Assembly: GCF_016861975.1 (NCBI RefSeq) | Contig: NZ_BOMB01000001.1 | Location: 62,001 to 126,000, forward strand | Direction of reading: 5' to 3' | From: Actinocatenispora rupis | GTDB taxonomy: Bacteria; Actinomycetota; Actinomycetes; Mycobacteriales; Micromonosporaceae | DNA length: 64,000 nt | In this document: positions 25,548 through 34,413 of the stretch, piece after piece | Position numbering within the stretch: position 1 is the first letter of the stretch | Layout of the letters: every line of letters starts with the position of its first letter | Program-made: the position numbers and the translations under genes | The notes under the pieces: model-generated | Told to the model about the DNA's origin: nothing | Seen by the model: the letters and a program-made list of their open reading frames with translations, nothing else | Databases searched by the model: none

Positions 25548-26819
25548 GTGACCGCTGCACCGCCCACCCTGTCCGCCGCACTCGCCCGCCGCATCGCGCT
25601 CGGCGCCCAGGGCTTCGCCGACGCCGCCCCCACCGGCCGGCCCGACGTTCGGCACCTGCGCCGGGTGCTGCGCCGCGTCGGCCTGATCCAGATGGACTCG
25701 GTCAACGTCCTCGCCCGCGCCCACTACCTCCCGCTGTACTCGCGGCTCGGCCCGTACCCGACGGCCCTGCTCGACCGCGCCGCCCACCAGTCCCCGCGTG
25801 AGCTCTTCGAGTACTGGGGGCACGAGGCGTCGCTGGTGCCGGTGGAGCTGCAACCGGCGCTGCGCTGGCGGATGGCGGAGGCGGAGCGGCACGCCTGGGG
25901 CGGGATGCGGCGACTCGCCGCGGAGCGTCCCGGGTTCGTGGCCTGGGTGCGCGACGAGGTCGCCGAGCGTGGCCCGGTCACCGCCCGGGAGATCCAGGAC
26001 GACGCGCCGCGCGACACGTCCGCCTGGGGCTGGAACTGGTCGGACGTGAAGACCGCGCTGGAGTGGCTGTTCTGGTGCGGTGAGGTCAGTTCCGCCGCCC
26101 GCCTGCCCAGCTTCGAGCGGCGCTACGACCTGACCGAGCGGGTACTGCCGGCGCACGTGGTGGGCACGCCGACCCCCGACCCGGCCGACGCGTACCGGCG
26201 GCTGGTGCGGGTGGCGGCGACGGCGCTGGGCGTGGCCACCGAGGCGGACCTGCGCGACTACTTCCGGCTGCCGGCCGCGGCGTCCCGGGCCGCGGTCGCC
26301 GAGCTGGTCGACGCGGGCGAGCTGGAGCCCGTACGGGTCACCGGCTGGCGCCAGCCCGCGTACCTGGACCCCGCGGCGTCCCGGCCGCGCCGGATCCGGG
26401 CGCGCACCCTGGTCAGCCCGTTCGATCCGCTGGTCTGGGAGCGGTCCCGGGCCGAGCGGCTGTTCGGCTTCACGTACCGCATCGAGATCTACGTGCCGGC
26501 CGACCGCCGTGTCTTCGGCTACTACGTGCTGCCGTTCCTGCTGGACGACGCGCTCGTGGCCCGGGTCGACCTGAAGGCCGACCGGGCGGCCGGGGTGCTG
26601 CGGGTGCCGGCGGCGTGGATCGAGCCGGATCCGCCAGGCGGCCCGGCCCGGGTGGCGGCGGAGCTCGCCGCCGAACTGCACCGGCTCGCCGGCTGGCTCG
26701 GCCTGTCCGGCGTGGCGGCCCCGGAACGCGGCGACCTCGCCGCGGCGCTCGCCCGGGAGCTGTCGGCGGCCGGGCGACCGTCCGGTATCGTCGGACCATC
26801 GGCGAAGGGGAGGCCATGA
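25548..26819 (+). CDS. YcaQ/AlkX-like winged-helix DNA glycosylase family protein
   Basis: A 423-residue HTH_42-family protein (three tandem winged helices with a beta barrel). Family members AlkZ and YcaQ (AlkX) are DNA glycosylases that unhook interstrand crosslinks or remove alkylated bases, and depend on a Q-phi-Q or Q-phi-D motif. Here the motif region is [20 protein letters not shown] near residues 43-62, giving Q-M-D, which places it with the YcaQ (Q-phi-D) type. [21 protein letters not shown] and [23 protein letters not shown] are further family blocks. GTG 25548 has TAGGGT seven bases upstream (25535-25540), suggesting a leaderless mRNA. The downstream gene overlaps by ATGA. Confidence 0.88.
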   Translation: MTAAPPTLSAALARRIALGAQGFADAAPTGRPDVRHLRRVLRRVGLIQMDSVNVLARAHYLPLYSRLGPYPTALLDRAAHQSPRELFEYWGHEASLVPVELQPALRWRMAEAERHAWGGMRRLAAERPGFVAWVRDEVAERGPVTAREIQDDAPRDTSAWGWNWSDVKTALEWLFWCGEVSSAARLPSFERRYDLTERVLPAHVVGTPTPDPADAYRRLVRVAATALGVATEADLRDYFRLPAAASRAAVAELVDAGELEPVRVTGWRQPAYLDPAASRPRRIRARTLVSPFDPLVWERSRAERLFGFTYRIEIYVPADRRVFGYYVLPFLLDDALVARVDLKADRAAGVLRVPAAWIEPDPPGGPARVAAELAAELHRLAGWLGLSGVAAPERGDLAAALARELSAAGRPSGIVGPSAKGRP

Positions 26820-27379
26820 CGTCGGCGATCGAATCCGGCACGCACCTTCCGGCCGCGGCCGGACCGGCCACGTCCGGCCCCGCCGCCCCCGACCCCGCCA
26901 CGCCGCTCCCGGCATACTCGCCGGCTCCGCCGCCCGGCCGGATCGCCCGCCTGTTCCGCACGCTGTACACCCGGCCCGCCTGGCTGGCGCCGCTCGCGCT
27001 GCTGGCCTGCTTCGGCCTGTCCGTGGCGTACGTGGAGCGGTTCAACCCGACGACCGGTGACGCCGGCCCGACCGGCGGCTGCGCGTTCAAGGCGCTGACC
27101 GGGCTGGACTGCCCGGGCTGCGGCGGCACCCGCGCCTTCTTCTACCTGCTGCACGGCAACCTGCCCGAGGCCGCCCGCAACCACCTGCTCGCCGTCTTCG
27201 CCACCCCGTTCCTCGTGTACGCGTACATCGCGTGGACGGTGAACCGGGTGCTGGGCAAACCAAAGATGCCGATGCTGCGGGTGTCGCCGGGCGCGATCGG
27301 GTTGTTCCTCGGCTCCTGGCTGGCGTTCGCGGTGCTGCGCAACCTGCCGTGGGCGCCGTTCACGTACCTGTTCGTCTGA
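26816..27379 (+). CDS. DUF2752 family membrane protein
   Basis: A 187-residue protein with a disordered Ala/Pro-rich N-terminus (about 45 residues), then three membrane segments. Between the first and second helix is the DUF2752 signature [30 protein letters not shown] near residues 98-127. It contains the C-P-x-C-G-x-T-R motif, whose two cysteines may be redox or metal ligands. Function is unknown. ATG 26816 overlaps the TGA of the glycosylase gene, so it is translationally coupled, though any shared role is unclear. It converges on the DUF4097 gene across a terminator. Confidence 0.88.
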   Translation: MTSAIESGTHLPAAAGPATSGPAAPDPATPLPAYSPAPPPGRIARLFRTLYTRPAWLAPLALLACFGLSVAYVERFNPTTGDAGPTGGCAFKALTGLDCPGCGGTRAFFYLLHGNLPEAARNHLLAVFATPFLVYAYIAWTVNRVLGKPKMPMLRVSPGAIGLFLGSWLAFAVLRNLPWAPFTYLFV

Positions 27380-27396
27380 GCCCGCCCGGCGCCTGC

Positions 27397-27418
27397 CCGC
27401 CGCCGGAGTCGGCGGCGG
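27397..27418. terminator. Bidirectional terminator between DUF2752 and DUF4097 genes
   Basis: CCGCCGCCG (27397-27405), loop GAGT, CGGCGGCGG (27410-27418). It stands midway between two convergent genes. Confidence 0.7.
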
Positions 27419-27433
27419 ACCGTACGGCGGGGT

Positions 27434-28246
27434 TCACGCGAGCGCGGGTACCCGGTGCACCTCGATGTCGCCGCTGGCGGTACTGATCCGCAGCTCCAGG
27501 TTGTGCCCGGCGAGCGGGTGGCCGGCGTGTACGGCCAGGTCGCTGGTGGTGCTGCCGCTGGCCGTGTTGAGGTCCAGCCACACCCCGGTCCCCGCCGGTA
27601 CGCCGACGCGCACGTCACCGGAGGCCGTACTGGCCCGGACCGTACCGGCGGCGGCCGCGCCGATGCTCAGGTCTCCGGAGGCGCTGTGCACCCGGACGGC
27701 GCCGTGCGTCTCGCCGAGCATCGTGTCGCCGCTGGCGGAGTGGTGCTGGACGTCGCCGTCCACCCGGTCGGCAGTCACGTCACCCGAGGCCGACTTGGCC
27801 TTCAGGGTGCCGCCGACGTACCCGACGCGGATGTCGCCGGAGGCGGTGTTCATGGTGACGTCGCCGGTGACGCGTTCGACGGTGATGTCGCCGGAGGCGT
27901 TGTTGATGCTCAGCCGGGACAGCTGACCGGTGGCCGCCATGTCGGCGGAGGCGCTCTCGAAGTCGGCCGCGGAGTCCGTCGGTACGTGCACGGTGATGCG
28001 CAGTTTGGCCATCCGGCGGCCGAACAGCCAGCCGACGCCGCTCGTCTCGGGCGTACGGACCAGCAGCTTGTCGCCGGACATCGTCACGGTGGTGTCGGCG
28101 GCGGCCTGGACGGCGCGCTCGTCGCTGCCGTTGAGCGGCTCGACCTCGACGGTGACCGTGTCGCGCGGCTCGGCGACGAGGTCGCACCGGCCGGCGGAGA
28201 TCCGGACCGCGGCGGTCACGGGTGTGTCGCACGGGAACTCGTACAT
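27434..28246 (-). CDS. DUF4097 beta-helix (adhesin-like) protein
   Basis: A 270-residue protein of the DUF4097 family. After an N-terminal strand-rich section (residues 1-105) it shows eight A-S-G-D/S repeats (NNASGD, NTASGD, KSASGD, HSASGD twice, STASGD, NTASGS, STASGD) spaced about 18-20 residues apart, as expected for stacked turns of a right-handed beta-helix. There is no signal peptide, so it is probably cytoplasmic. The biological role is unknown. ATG 28246. It is the last gene of an operon with a ribbon-helix-helix protein 40 bases upstream, a pairing common in actinobacteria. Confidence 0.88.
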   Translation of the reverse strand: MYEFPCDTPVTAAVRISAGRCDLVAEPRDTVTVEVEPLNGSDERAVQAAADTTVTMSGDKLLVRTPETSGVGWLFGRRMAKLRITVHVPTDSAADFESASADMAATGQLSRLSINNASGDITVERVTGDVTMNTASGDIRVGYVGGTLKAKSASGDVTADRVDGDVQHHSASGDTMLGETHGAVRVHSASGDLSIGAAAAGTVRASTASGDVRVGVPAGTGVWLDLNTASGSTTSDLAVHAGHPLAGHNLELRISTASGDIEVHRVPALA

Positions 28247-28286
28247 CGTCTCTGCTCCTCGGATGCGGCGCCGGTGGCGCCGGCGT

Positions 28287-28772
28287 TCAGGCTTGGGCGA
28301 AGCCGGTCAGCCGCTTGCCGAAGCCGCGGCGACCGGTGCCGGACGTACTCCCGCCGCCGTGCACCGCGGTGCCGATGGCGCGTACGAGCCAGGCGTTGAC
28401 GGAGATGCCCTCGGCGGACGCGGCCTGCTCCACGGCGGACTTCAGCCCCTCGGGCAGGCGCAGCGTGATGCGGGCGACGTCACCGGTGTCCGCGTCGGCG
28501 GCCGGCTGCGGCGGTGGCGGGGCGGCGGGCGCGCCCTCGGTGACGACGAGGTCCGCCGAACGTCCGCGCAGGCGTACCTCGACGGAGGTGTTGTCGAGCT
28601 TGGTGGTGATCTCCGCTGCGGCGTCGGACAGCGCCTCCAGCAGGCTGAGCCGCGCGGCGGCCTCCAGCGAGCCGGACAACAGGGCGGCGGCCCGGCTGAT
28701 GTCCTCGCCGCCGGGGGCCGCGCTGGCCTCCAGGTCCCGCCGCAACGTTTCCAGGTAAGGGTTCAGGTCCAT
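28287..28772 (-). CDS. Ribbon-helix-helix (HicB-like antitoxin type) protein
   Basis: A 161-residue protein. The N-terminal half (about 1-85) is helical and ends in EVRLRGRSADLVVTEG. After a Pro-rich linker comes a clear ribbon-helix-helix motif (ARITLRLPEGLKSAVEQAAS, then EGISVNAWLVRAIGTAV, about residues 112-148), typical of HicB/CopG DNA-binding domains. Such proteins are often annotated as antitoxins, but no toxin is evident here; the neighbours are DUF4097 and an 85-residue ORF. It may repress its own operon through the TGACA sites at 28783-28801 and 29034-29049. ATG 28772 follows the upstream stop by four bases. Confidence 0.82.
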   Translation of the reverse strand: MDLNPYLETLRRDLEASAAPGGEDISRAAALLSGSLEAAARLSLLEALSDAAAEITTKLDNTSVEVRLRGRSADLVVTEGAPAAPPPPQPAADADTGDVARITLRLPEGLKSAVEQAASAEGISVNAWLVRAIGTAVHGGGSTSGTGRRGFGKRLTGFAQA

Positions 28773-28776
28773 GGCA

Positions 28777-29034
28777 CTATCCTGACAGCTTGGTGATGTC
28801 AACCGACGCGTACCTCCGGTGGCGGTGTCGGCCCCACGGGCGGGGCGTCCACCGTCGGCGTTCGGGCGGCGGACGGGTCGGCCCGGCCGCGGATGCCCGG
28901 CCGCCGGCGGACCCGGGCGTGGCATAGAGCCAGCTCTCCCAGCGGTAGTGGCCGGCGCGGCGGCTGGCCGGGTCGGTGCCGGGGGCGCCGAGATCGCGGC
29001 GGGCGACTTCCAGGTCCAGCGGTGATGTGTTCAT
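28777..29034 (-). CDS. Small protein of unknown function, first gene of RHH operon
   Basis: An 85-codon ORF from ATG 29034 to TAG 28777-28779, ending four bases before the RHH start. The N-terminal half (SPLDLEVARRDLGAPGTDP, then HYRWESWLYATPG) looks like a real folded segment with GC-rich third positions; the C-terminal half is Arg/Pro-rich and could be disordered. No family is recognised. Support comes from the tight spacing to the next gene and from a promoter placed to give a leaderless transcript at this ATG. A small unknown ORF coupled to an RHH protein is also how toxin-antitoxin pairs look, but nothing here identifies a toxin. Confidence 0.5.
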   Translation of the reverse strand: MNTSPLDLEVARRDLGAPGTDPASRRAGHYRWESWLYATPGSAGGRASAAGPTRPPPERRRWTPRPWGRHRHRRYASVDITKLSG

Positions 29035-29074
29035 GACACCACTATGACATCAAGGGCGACGTCAGTCAACGTCA
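29034..29074 (-). promoter_or_regulatory. Promoter of RHH operon with repeated TGACA half-sites
   Basis: On the minus strand TTGACT (29069-29064), 17 bases, then CATAGT (29046-29041) and six bases to ATG 29034 form a good leaderless promoter. TGACA occurs on the plus strand at 29034-29038 and 29045-29049, an 11-base repeat, and GTCA at 29061-29064, 29065-29068 and 29071-29074. A related dyad, TGACA (28783-28787) with TGTCA (28797-28801), precedes the RHH gene itself. Clusters of 4-5 base half-sites are typical for RHH regulators. Confidence 0.55.
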
Positions 29075-29195
29075 GGAAGCTGTCGCATCCGATGTCGAAG
29101 GTGCGCGGCGGCCACCGTTGCCGACGGCGGCGCCGGACCCGCCGGCCGGTACCGTCGAGGTCGTCCGACGCGGCGTCGTCATCGAGGGGGAGACC

Positions 29196-29948
29196 GTGCC
29201 CGAGATCGTTCCGCCCACCGTGCGGCCCATCGCCTGGACCCAGTTCGCCCCGCCGGCGGACGTGGCCTGGGAGACCGACGCCGACGGCGGGCAGGCGCTC
29301 GCCGAGTTCGCCGGGCGGGCCTGCTACCAGTCGTGGGACAAGCCGAACCCGCCCACCGCGACGAACGCCGGCTACCTCCGGCACATCCTTGAGGTCGGCC
29401 ACCTGTCCGTACTGGAGCACGGCACCGTCACCTTCTACCTCACCGGCATCTCCCGCAGCCTCACCCACGAGCTGATCCGCCACCGCCACTTCTCGTACTC
29501 CCAGCTCTCCCAGCGGTACGTGCCGGAGCGGACCGCCGCGGTGGTGGAGCCGGACGTGATCGCCGCCGACCCCGAGCTGCACGCGCGGTTCGTCGAGGGC
29601 ACCGACGCCGCCGTCCGGCTGTACACGGAGCTGTTGGAGGGGTTGGAGAAGAAGTTCGCCGACGTGCCGAACGCCACGCTGCGGCGGAAGCAGGCGCGGC
29701 AGGCGGCCCGCTCCGTACTGCCGAACGCGACGGAGACCCGCATCGTCGTCACCGGGAACTACCGGGCCTGGCGGCACTTCGTCGGGATGCGGGCGTCCGA
29801 GCACGCCGACGTCGAGATCCGTGGCCTGGCCGTCGCCTGCCTGCGGGAACTCCAGCAGATCGCGCCGAACGTGTTCGGCGACTTCACGGTCTCCGCGCTC
29901 GACGACGGTACCGAGATCGCGACCAGCCCGTTCGTGACGGAGGGGTGA
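29196..29948 (+). CDS. thyX: Flavin-dependent thymidylate synthase ThyX
   Basis: A 250-residue FAD-dependent thymidylate synthase, converting dUMP to dTMP with methylenetetrahydrofolate and NADPH. The ThyX motif R-H-R-x-x-S-x-x-x-x-S-x-R-Y is [14 protein letters not shown] at about residues 95-108. [15 protein letters not shown] before it and [13 protein letters not shown] after it carry FAD and dUMP contacts. I chose GTG 29196 because GGGGGAG precedes it by five bases and the upstream codons are not conserved-looking. dapA follows after 59 bases; the thyX-dapA-RNase J order is conserved in actinobacteria. Confidence 0.95.
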   Translation: MPEIVPPTVRPIAWTQFAPPADVAWETDADGGQALAEFAGRACYQSWDKPNPPTATNAGYLRHILEVGHLSVLEHGTVTFYLTGISRSLTHELIRHRHFSYSQLSQRYVPERTAAVVEPDVIAADPELHARFVEGTDAAVRLYTELLEGLEKKFADVPNATLRRKQARQAARSVLPNATETRIVVTGNYRAWRHFVGMRASEHADVEIRGLAVACLRELQQIAPNVFGDFTVSALDDGTEIATSPFVTEG

Positions 29949-30007
29949 GCGGCACGCGCGGGGTGATCCCGGCGGATCCAGGCGGCGCGTCCGATAGGTT
30001 GGAGGGC

Positions 30008-30904
30008 ATGACGCACGACCCGCGCCGACCGTTCGGTCGGCTCCTGACGGCGATGGTCACGCCCTTCCGCGCGGACCACTCCCTGGACGTCGAGGGCGCT
30101 CAGCGACTCGCCGAGTACCTGGTGGATGAGCAGGGCAACGACGGGCTGGTGATCAGCGGGACCACCGGCGAGGCGCCGACCACCAGCGACCGGGAGAAAG
30201 AGACCCTGCTGCGCGCCGTCGTCGAGGCGGTGGGGGACCGGGCGCGGATCGTCGCCGGTGTCGGTACGAACGACACGGCCCACACCGTCGAACTCGCCCG
30301 GTCGGCGGAGAAGGCCGGCGCGCACGCCGTGCTCGTCGTCACCCCGTACTACTCGAAGCCGCCGCAGGCGGGACTGCTCGCGCACTTCACCCGGGTCGCC
30401 GAGGCGACCGCCCTGCCCTCGATGCTCTACGACATCCCGCACCGCACCGGCGTACCGATCGAGACCGAGACGTTGCTGCGTCTCGCCGACCACCCGAACA
30501 TCGTGGCGGTGAAGGACGCCAAGGGCGACATCGCGGCCACGTCCGCGGTGACCGCCCACGGCGGCCTCGCGGTCTACTCGGGCGAGGACAAGCTGACCCT
30601 GCCGCTGCTCGCGGTCGGCGCGGTCGGCGTCGTCGGTACGCCGACGCACGTGATCGGCCGCGAGACGAAGGCGATGATCGAGGCGTACGAGGCCGGCGAC
30701 CACGCCGGTGCGCTGGCCCTGCACCACCGGCTGCTGCCGGTCTTCACCGGCTTCTTCCGCGCCCAGGGCGTGACCATGGTGAAGGCCGCGCTGACCGTCC
30801 GTGGCCTGCCGTCCGGTCCCGTCCGGCCGCCGCAGGCCGACGCCACCCCGGCGCAGATCGAGCAGATGCGCGCCGACTGCGTCGCCGCCGGGATCGAGCT
30901 GTAG
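30008..30904 (+). CDS. dapA: 4-hydroxy-tetrahydrodipicolinate synthase DapA
   Basis: A 298-residue class I aldolase-type enzyme condensing pyruvate with aspartate semialdehyde, the first dedicated step to lysine and diaminopimelate. The barrel motifs are LTAMVTPF, GTTGEAPT (threonine pair), GVGTNDT, VVTPYYSKPPQ, LYDIPHRTG with the catalytic tyrosine, and VAVKDAKGD with the Schiff-base lysine. ATG 30008 has GGAGGG six bases before; GTG 29945, overlapping the thyX stop, would add 21 unlikely residues. The reaction partners dapB (23.1 kb) and asd (34.5 kb) are in the same window. Confidence 0.96.
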   Translation: MTHDPRRPFGRLLTAMVTPFRADHSLDVEGAQRLAEYLVDEQGNDGLVISGTTGEAPTTSDREKETLLRAVVEAVGDRARIVAGVGTNDTAHTVELARSAEKAGAHAVLVVTPYYSKPPQAGLLAHFTRVAEATALPSMLYDIPHRTGVPIETETLLRLADHPNIVAVKDAKGDIAATSAVTAHGGLAVYSGEDKLTLPLLAVGAVGVVGTPTHVIGRETKAMIEAYEAGDHAGALALHHRLLPVFTGFFRAQGVTMVKAALTVRGLPSGPVRPPQADATPAQIEQMRADCVAAGIEL

Positions 30905-31015
30905 CGGAGCGGGCGGCCGGCCCCGCGCCGCCGCCCGTACCGACGGCCGCCCGTGCCGGCACCCCGTAAGCACCAACACCGGCCGCGCCGGTTCGAAGTG
31001 AATAGGAGACACCCT

Positions 31016-32704
31016 GTGAGCCAGGCACATCCGGAGCTGGGCCCGCCACCTCCGCTACCCGCACACTGTCTGCGGATCACCCCCCTCGGCGGTCTCGGCG
31101 CGATCGGCCGCAACATGACCGTGTACGAGTACGAGGGTCGGTTGCTGGTCGTCGACTGCGGCGTGCTGTTCCCGGATGTGGACCAACCCGGGGTCGACGT
31201 GATCCTCCCGGACTTCTCGTCGATCGCCGACCGGCTGGACGACATCGAGGCGATCGTGCTGACCCACGGGCACGAGGACCACATCGGCGCCGTGCCGTAC
31301 CTGTTGGCCCGCAAGCCGGACATCCCGCTGGTCGGGTCGCAGTTCACGCTCGCGCTGGTCGAGGCGAAGCTGGCCGAGCGCCGCATCACGCCGTACTCGC
31401 TGACCGTCAAGGAGGGCGAGACCGAGCGGCTCGGGCCGTTCGACTGCGAGTTCTTCGCGGTGAACCACTCGATCCCGGACGCCATGGCGGTGGCCGTGCG
31501 TACCGGCGCGGGGACGGTGCTGCACACCGGCGACTTCAAGATGGACCAGCTGCCGCTGGACGGCCGGATCACCGACCTGGCCGGGTTCGCCCGGCTCGGC
31601 GGCGAGGGCGTCGACATGCTGCTGTCCGACTCGACGAACGCGGAGATCCCCGGCTTCGTCACCTCGGAGCAGGAGATCCGCCCGGTCATCGACGGCATCT
31701 TCCGCAGCGCCCGCGGCCGGATCATCGTCGCGTCGTTCGCCTCGCACGTGCACCGCGTCCAGCAGGTACTCGACTCGGCGGCCGAGCACGGCCGGAAGGT
31801 CACGTTCATCGGCCGTTCGATGGTGCGCAACATGGGCATCGCGCGTGACCTGGGCCTGCTGCACATCCAGGGCGGGCTGGTCGTGTCGCTGGAGGAGGCC
31901 ACCCAGCTTCCCGCGGACGAGATCGTGTTCATGTCGACCGGTTCGCAGGGCGAGCCGATGAGCGCGCTGGGCCGGATGGCCTCGGGCGACCACCGGCACG
32001 TCAAGATCGAGTCCGGCGACACCGTCGTACTCGCCTCGTCGCTCGTACCGGGCAACGAGACCTCGGTGTACCGGGTGATCAACGCGCTGTCCCGGGCCGG
32101 CGCCACGGTGATCCACAAGGACGTGGCGCGGGTGCACGTCTCCGGCCACGCGCCCGCCGGCGAGCTGCTGTACCTGCTCAACGTCGTACGGCCGAGCAAC
32201 TTCCTGCCGATCCACGGCGAGTGGCGGCACCTGCGGGCGCACGCCCGGCTGGCCGTCGAGAGCGGCGTACCTGCGGCGAACGTGGTGCTGTGCGAGGACG
32301 GCGACGTCGTCGACCTGATCGACGGCCGCGCCCGCCTCGTCGGCCACACCACCAACCGGTACGTGTACGTCGACGGTCTCGCGGTCGGTGACATCGGCGA
32401 GAGCCTGCTGACCGAGCGGCGGATCCTCGGCGACGGCGGCTTCATCGCCGCGACGGTCGTGGTCGACTCGGTGACCGGCAAGGTCGTCGGCGGCCCGACC
32501 GTGTCCGCCAAGGGTTTCTCGGAGGATCCGGCCGCGTTCGACCCGGTCATCCCGTTGATCACCGACGTACTGGACAAGGCGGCGAAGGACGGGGTGAGCG
32601 ACCCGCACCAGTTGCAGCAGCTCGTCCGGCGCTCGGTCGGCCGCTGGGTGAACGACACGTACCGGCGGCGGCCGATGATCGTACCGAACGTGGTGGAGGT
32701 CTAG
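31016..32704 (+). CDS. rnj: Ribonuclease J
   Basis: A 562-residue metallo-beta-lactamase/beta-CASP ribonuclease with 5'-3' exonuclease and endonuclease activity on mRNA and rRNA. Motif II is LTHGHEDHIGAVPYLL (H84, H86, D88, H89). Other ligands are in LHTGDFKMD and DSTNAE; the beta-CASP motifs follow in VASFASHVHRVQQV, FMSTGSQGEP and VHVSGHAPAGEL, and PIHGEWRHLRAH gives the last histidine. The C-terminal domain runs from about residue 450. GTG 31016 has AGGAG nine bases upstream. It is in line with dapA, as in other actinobacteria. It shares RNA turnover with PNPase and RNase Y in this window. Confidence 0.97.
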   Translation: MSQAHPELGPPPPLPAHCLRITPLGGLGAIGRNMTVYEYEGRLLVVDCGVLFPDVDQPGVDVILPDFSSIADRLDDIEAIVLTHGHEDHIGAVPYLLARKPDIPLVGSQFTLALVEAKLAERRITPYSLTVKEGETERLGPFDCEFFAVNHSIPDAMAVAVRTGAGTVLHTGDFKMDQLPLDGRITDLAGFARLGGEGVDMLLSDSTNAEIPGFVTSEQEIRPVIDGIFRSARGRIIVASFASHVHRVQQVLDSAAEHGRKVTFIGRSMVRNMGIARDLGLLHIQGGLVVSLEEATQLPADEIVFMSTGSQGEPMSALGRMASGDHRHVKIESGDTVVLASSLVPGNETSVYRVINALSRAGATVIHKDVARVHVSGHAPAGELLYLLNVVRPSNFLPIHGEWRHLRAHARLAVESGVPAANVVLCEDGDVVDLIDGRARLVGHTTNRYVYVDGLAVGDIGESLLTERRILGDGGFIAATVVVDSVTGKVVGGPTVSAKGFSEDPAAFDPVIPLITDVLDKAAKDGVSDPHQLQQLVRRSVGRWVNDTYRRRPMIVPNVVEV

Positions 32705-32824
32705 CGCCCGCCGCGTGCTCTGCCGTCGGCTGCGAGGTCCCCGGTCCCGGGGCCCCTCGGCGGACGCGGAACGGCCGGGGGACAGGGGCTCGCGTTCCGG
32801 CCCGTACCGGCCGTGGTCGGTGGG

Positions 32825-33550
32825 ATGCTCACAGCGATGGATGCCGCCGAGCCCGACGACGACGCACCCGTCCGGCACCGGGGGCCGCGCCTGGTGCCGG
32901 ACGTTCTGCTGGTACTGCTGGCCGCCGGCGCCGGCGCCACCGAGGCGGTCAGCTACCTCGGCCTCGGCCGGGTACTGACCGCCGTGATGACCGGCAACCT
33001 GGTGCTGCTCGGCGTGGCCGCGGGCGCCGGCGCCGGCGCCGAGGCGGTCCGCTCGGTCGTCTCCCTCGCCGGGTACGTGGTGGGTGTCGCGGTCGCGGCC
33101 CGGTTCCTCGGTGGCACCCGCGCCGACGACACCCACCCGTGGCCGCGCCGGGTGACGCACGCGATCGGCGTCCAGGCCGCCTTCCAGGTACTCGTGTGGG
33201 TCGGCTGGCTCGTCGCGAACGGTCGCCCCGAAGGCGTCGGCCAGGCCGTACTCGTCGGCGTGTCGGCCGTGGCGATGGGGTTCCAGGCCCGGTCCGTCCA
33301 GGCGCTGGCGCTGCCCGCCGGCTCCACCACGTACCTGACGGGCACGCTGACCACCGTGACCGGCCGGCTCGCCGCCGGTGGACCGCGCGAAGGGGTGCCC
33401 CGGCTGCTCGCCCTGATCGCGGCGATGCTGGCCGGTGCCGCGATCGGCGCCCTCCTGATCAGTACGGCCCGGCCGGCGGCGCCGCTGCTGCCGCTCGGCC
33501 TCACCGTCGTGGTGTTCGCCGCCGCCATGGTCCTCGGCCGCCGCTCCTGA
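32825..33550 (+). CDS. DUF1275 (YoaK) family membrane protein
   Basis: A 241-residue membrane protein of the YoaK/DUF1275 family with about six hydrophobic segments. The typical opening is LLVLLAAGAGATEAVSYLGLGRVLTAVMTGNLVLLG, and the repeat-like second half contains GFQARSVQALALPAGSTTYLTGTLTTVTGRLA. The T-G-N/T-L doublet is characteristic of the family. Function is unknown, possibly transport. The start is uncertain among GTG 32813, ATG 32825 and ATG 32837, none with a convincing ribosome-binding site. A TetR regulator converges on it. Confidence 0.85.
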   Translation: MLTAMDAAEPDDDAPVRHRGPRLVPDVLLVLLAAGAGATEAVSYLGLGRVLTAVMTGNLVLLGVAAGAGAGAEAVRSVVSLAGYVVGVAVAARFLGGTRADDTHPWPRRVTHAIGVQAAFQVLVWVGWLVANGRPEGVGQAVLVGVSAVAMGFQARSVQALALPAGSTTYLTGTLTTVTGRLAAGGPREGVPRLLALIAAMLAGAAIGALLISTARPAAPLLPLGLTVVVFAAAMVLGRRS

Positions 33551-33658
33551 CCGCCGCCGGCGCGTGCGAGGCGCTGGGGCGCAGTCTCCGCTCAGGGCCG
33601 GGAATGCCGGGCGCGGTGCCCCGCGCAGGACCGGGAGGCGCTGTGGTGTGGCGCCGGC

Positions 33659-34318
33659 TCAGGGGCCGGGGACGGCGGCGAGCAGGCCGGCGAGGCCCCG
33701 CTCGTACATCGCGTCGGCGTCGATGCCGTGCTCGCCGACCCGGGCCAGCCAGGCGCGGCCCGTCGGGTACCGGTCGGCGTCGAGTCCGGCGGCGAAGGCG
33801 CGCCGTTCACCCGGCGTCGGCCCCGGCACCCCGAACGGCGCGCGCCCGGCGATCGCCAGGCAGTGCCCCAGCGTGTACGTCGTCAGGTTGCTCAGCGCGT
33901 GGTGGGCCTCGACGAGGTCGACGCCGGCGTCGGCGAGCAGCCGCAGGGCCGTCTCGTACAGGTGGAGGCCGGTGCCGCCGGTGACCTCGTGGGTGGCCAG
34001 CGCCGGCAGCGCGCCGGGATGCCGCAGCAGCGCGGTACGCAGCGCCCGCATCAGATCCGCCAGCCCGGTACGCCACGGCGCGTCGGGTGTGGTGGCCGGC
34101 AGCTCGACCTCCGCGTACACCGCCTCGGCGATGCCGGCGAGGATGGCCGCCTTGTCCGGAACGTAGTGGTACAGCGACATCGCCTCGACGCCGAGCGCCC
34201 GGCCGAGCTTGCGCATGGACAACGCTTCCACACCGTCCGCGTCGGCGATCTCCAGCGCGGCGCGGAACACCCGCTCGCGGCTCAGCCCGGCGCGCTTACG
34301 GGTCGGCGTGGTCGGCAA
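33659..34318 (-). CDS. TetR/AcrR family transcriptional regulator
   Basis: A 219-residue repressor with an N-terminal TetR helix-turn-helix (LSRERVFRAALEIADADGVEALSMRKLGRALGVEAMSLYHYVPDKAAIL, residues about 12-60). The C-terminal domain is of the tetracycline-repressor TetR_C type (ALLRHPGALPALATHEVTGG, then LSNLTTYTLGHCLAIAG). The start is TTG 34318, supported by GAGGAG five bases away; no ATG or GTG is better placed. No dedicated target is obvious. It converges on the DUF1275 gene and is followed upstream by the asd terminator, so it forms its own unit. Confidence 0.88.
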   Translation of the reverse strand: MPTTPTRKRAGLSRERVFRAALEIADADGVEALSMRKLGRALGVEAMSLYHYVPDKAAILAGIAEAVYAEVELPATTPDAPWRTGLADLMRALRTALLRHPGALPALATHEVTGGTGLHLYETALRLLADAGVDLVEAHHALSNLTTYTLGHCLAIAGRAPFGVPGPTPGERRAFAAGLDADRYPTGRAWLARVGEHGIDADAMYERGLAGLLAAVPGP

Positions 34319-34413
34319 CGGTGCTCCTCGCGTCGTCGTGGTGCCGCCCGCGATGGTAGTACCGGGCGCCCGATTCGGCCCGGTACGGCCAGCCCGGGCG
34401 TACGCGGAGACGA

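Noticed and set aside
30980-31000. GGTTCGAAG before the RNase J gene considered as a tRNA T-arm
   Set aside because: No acceptor, D or anticodon stems can be formed around it.
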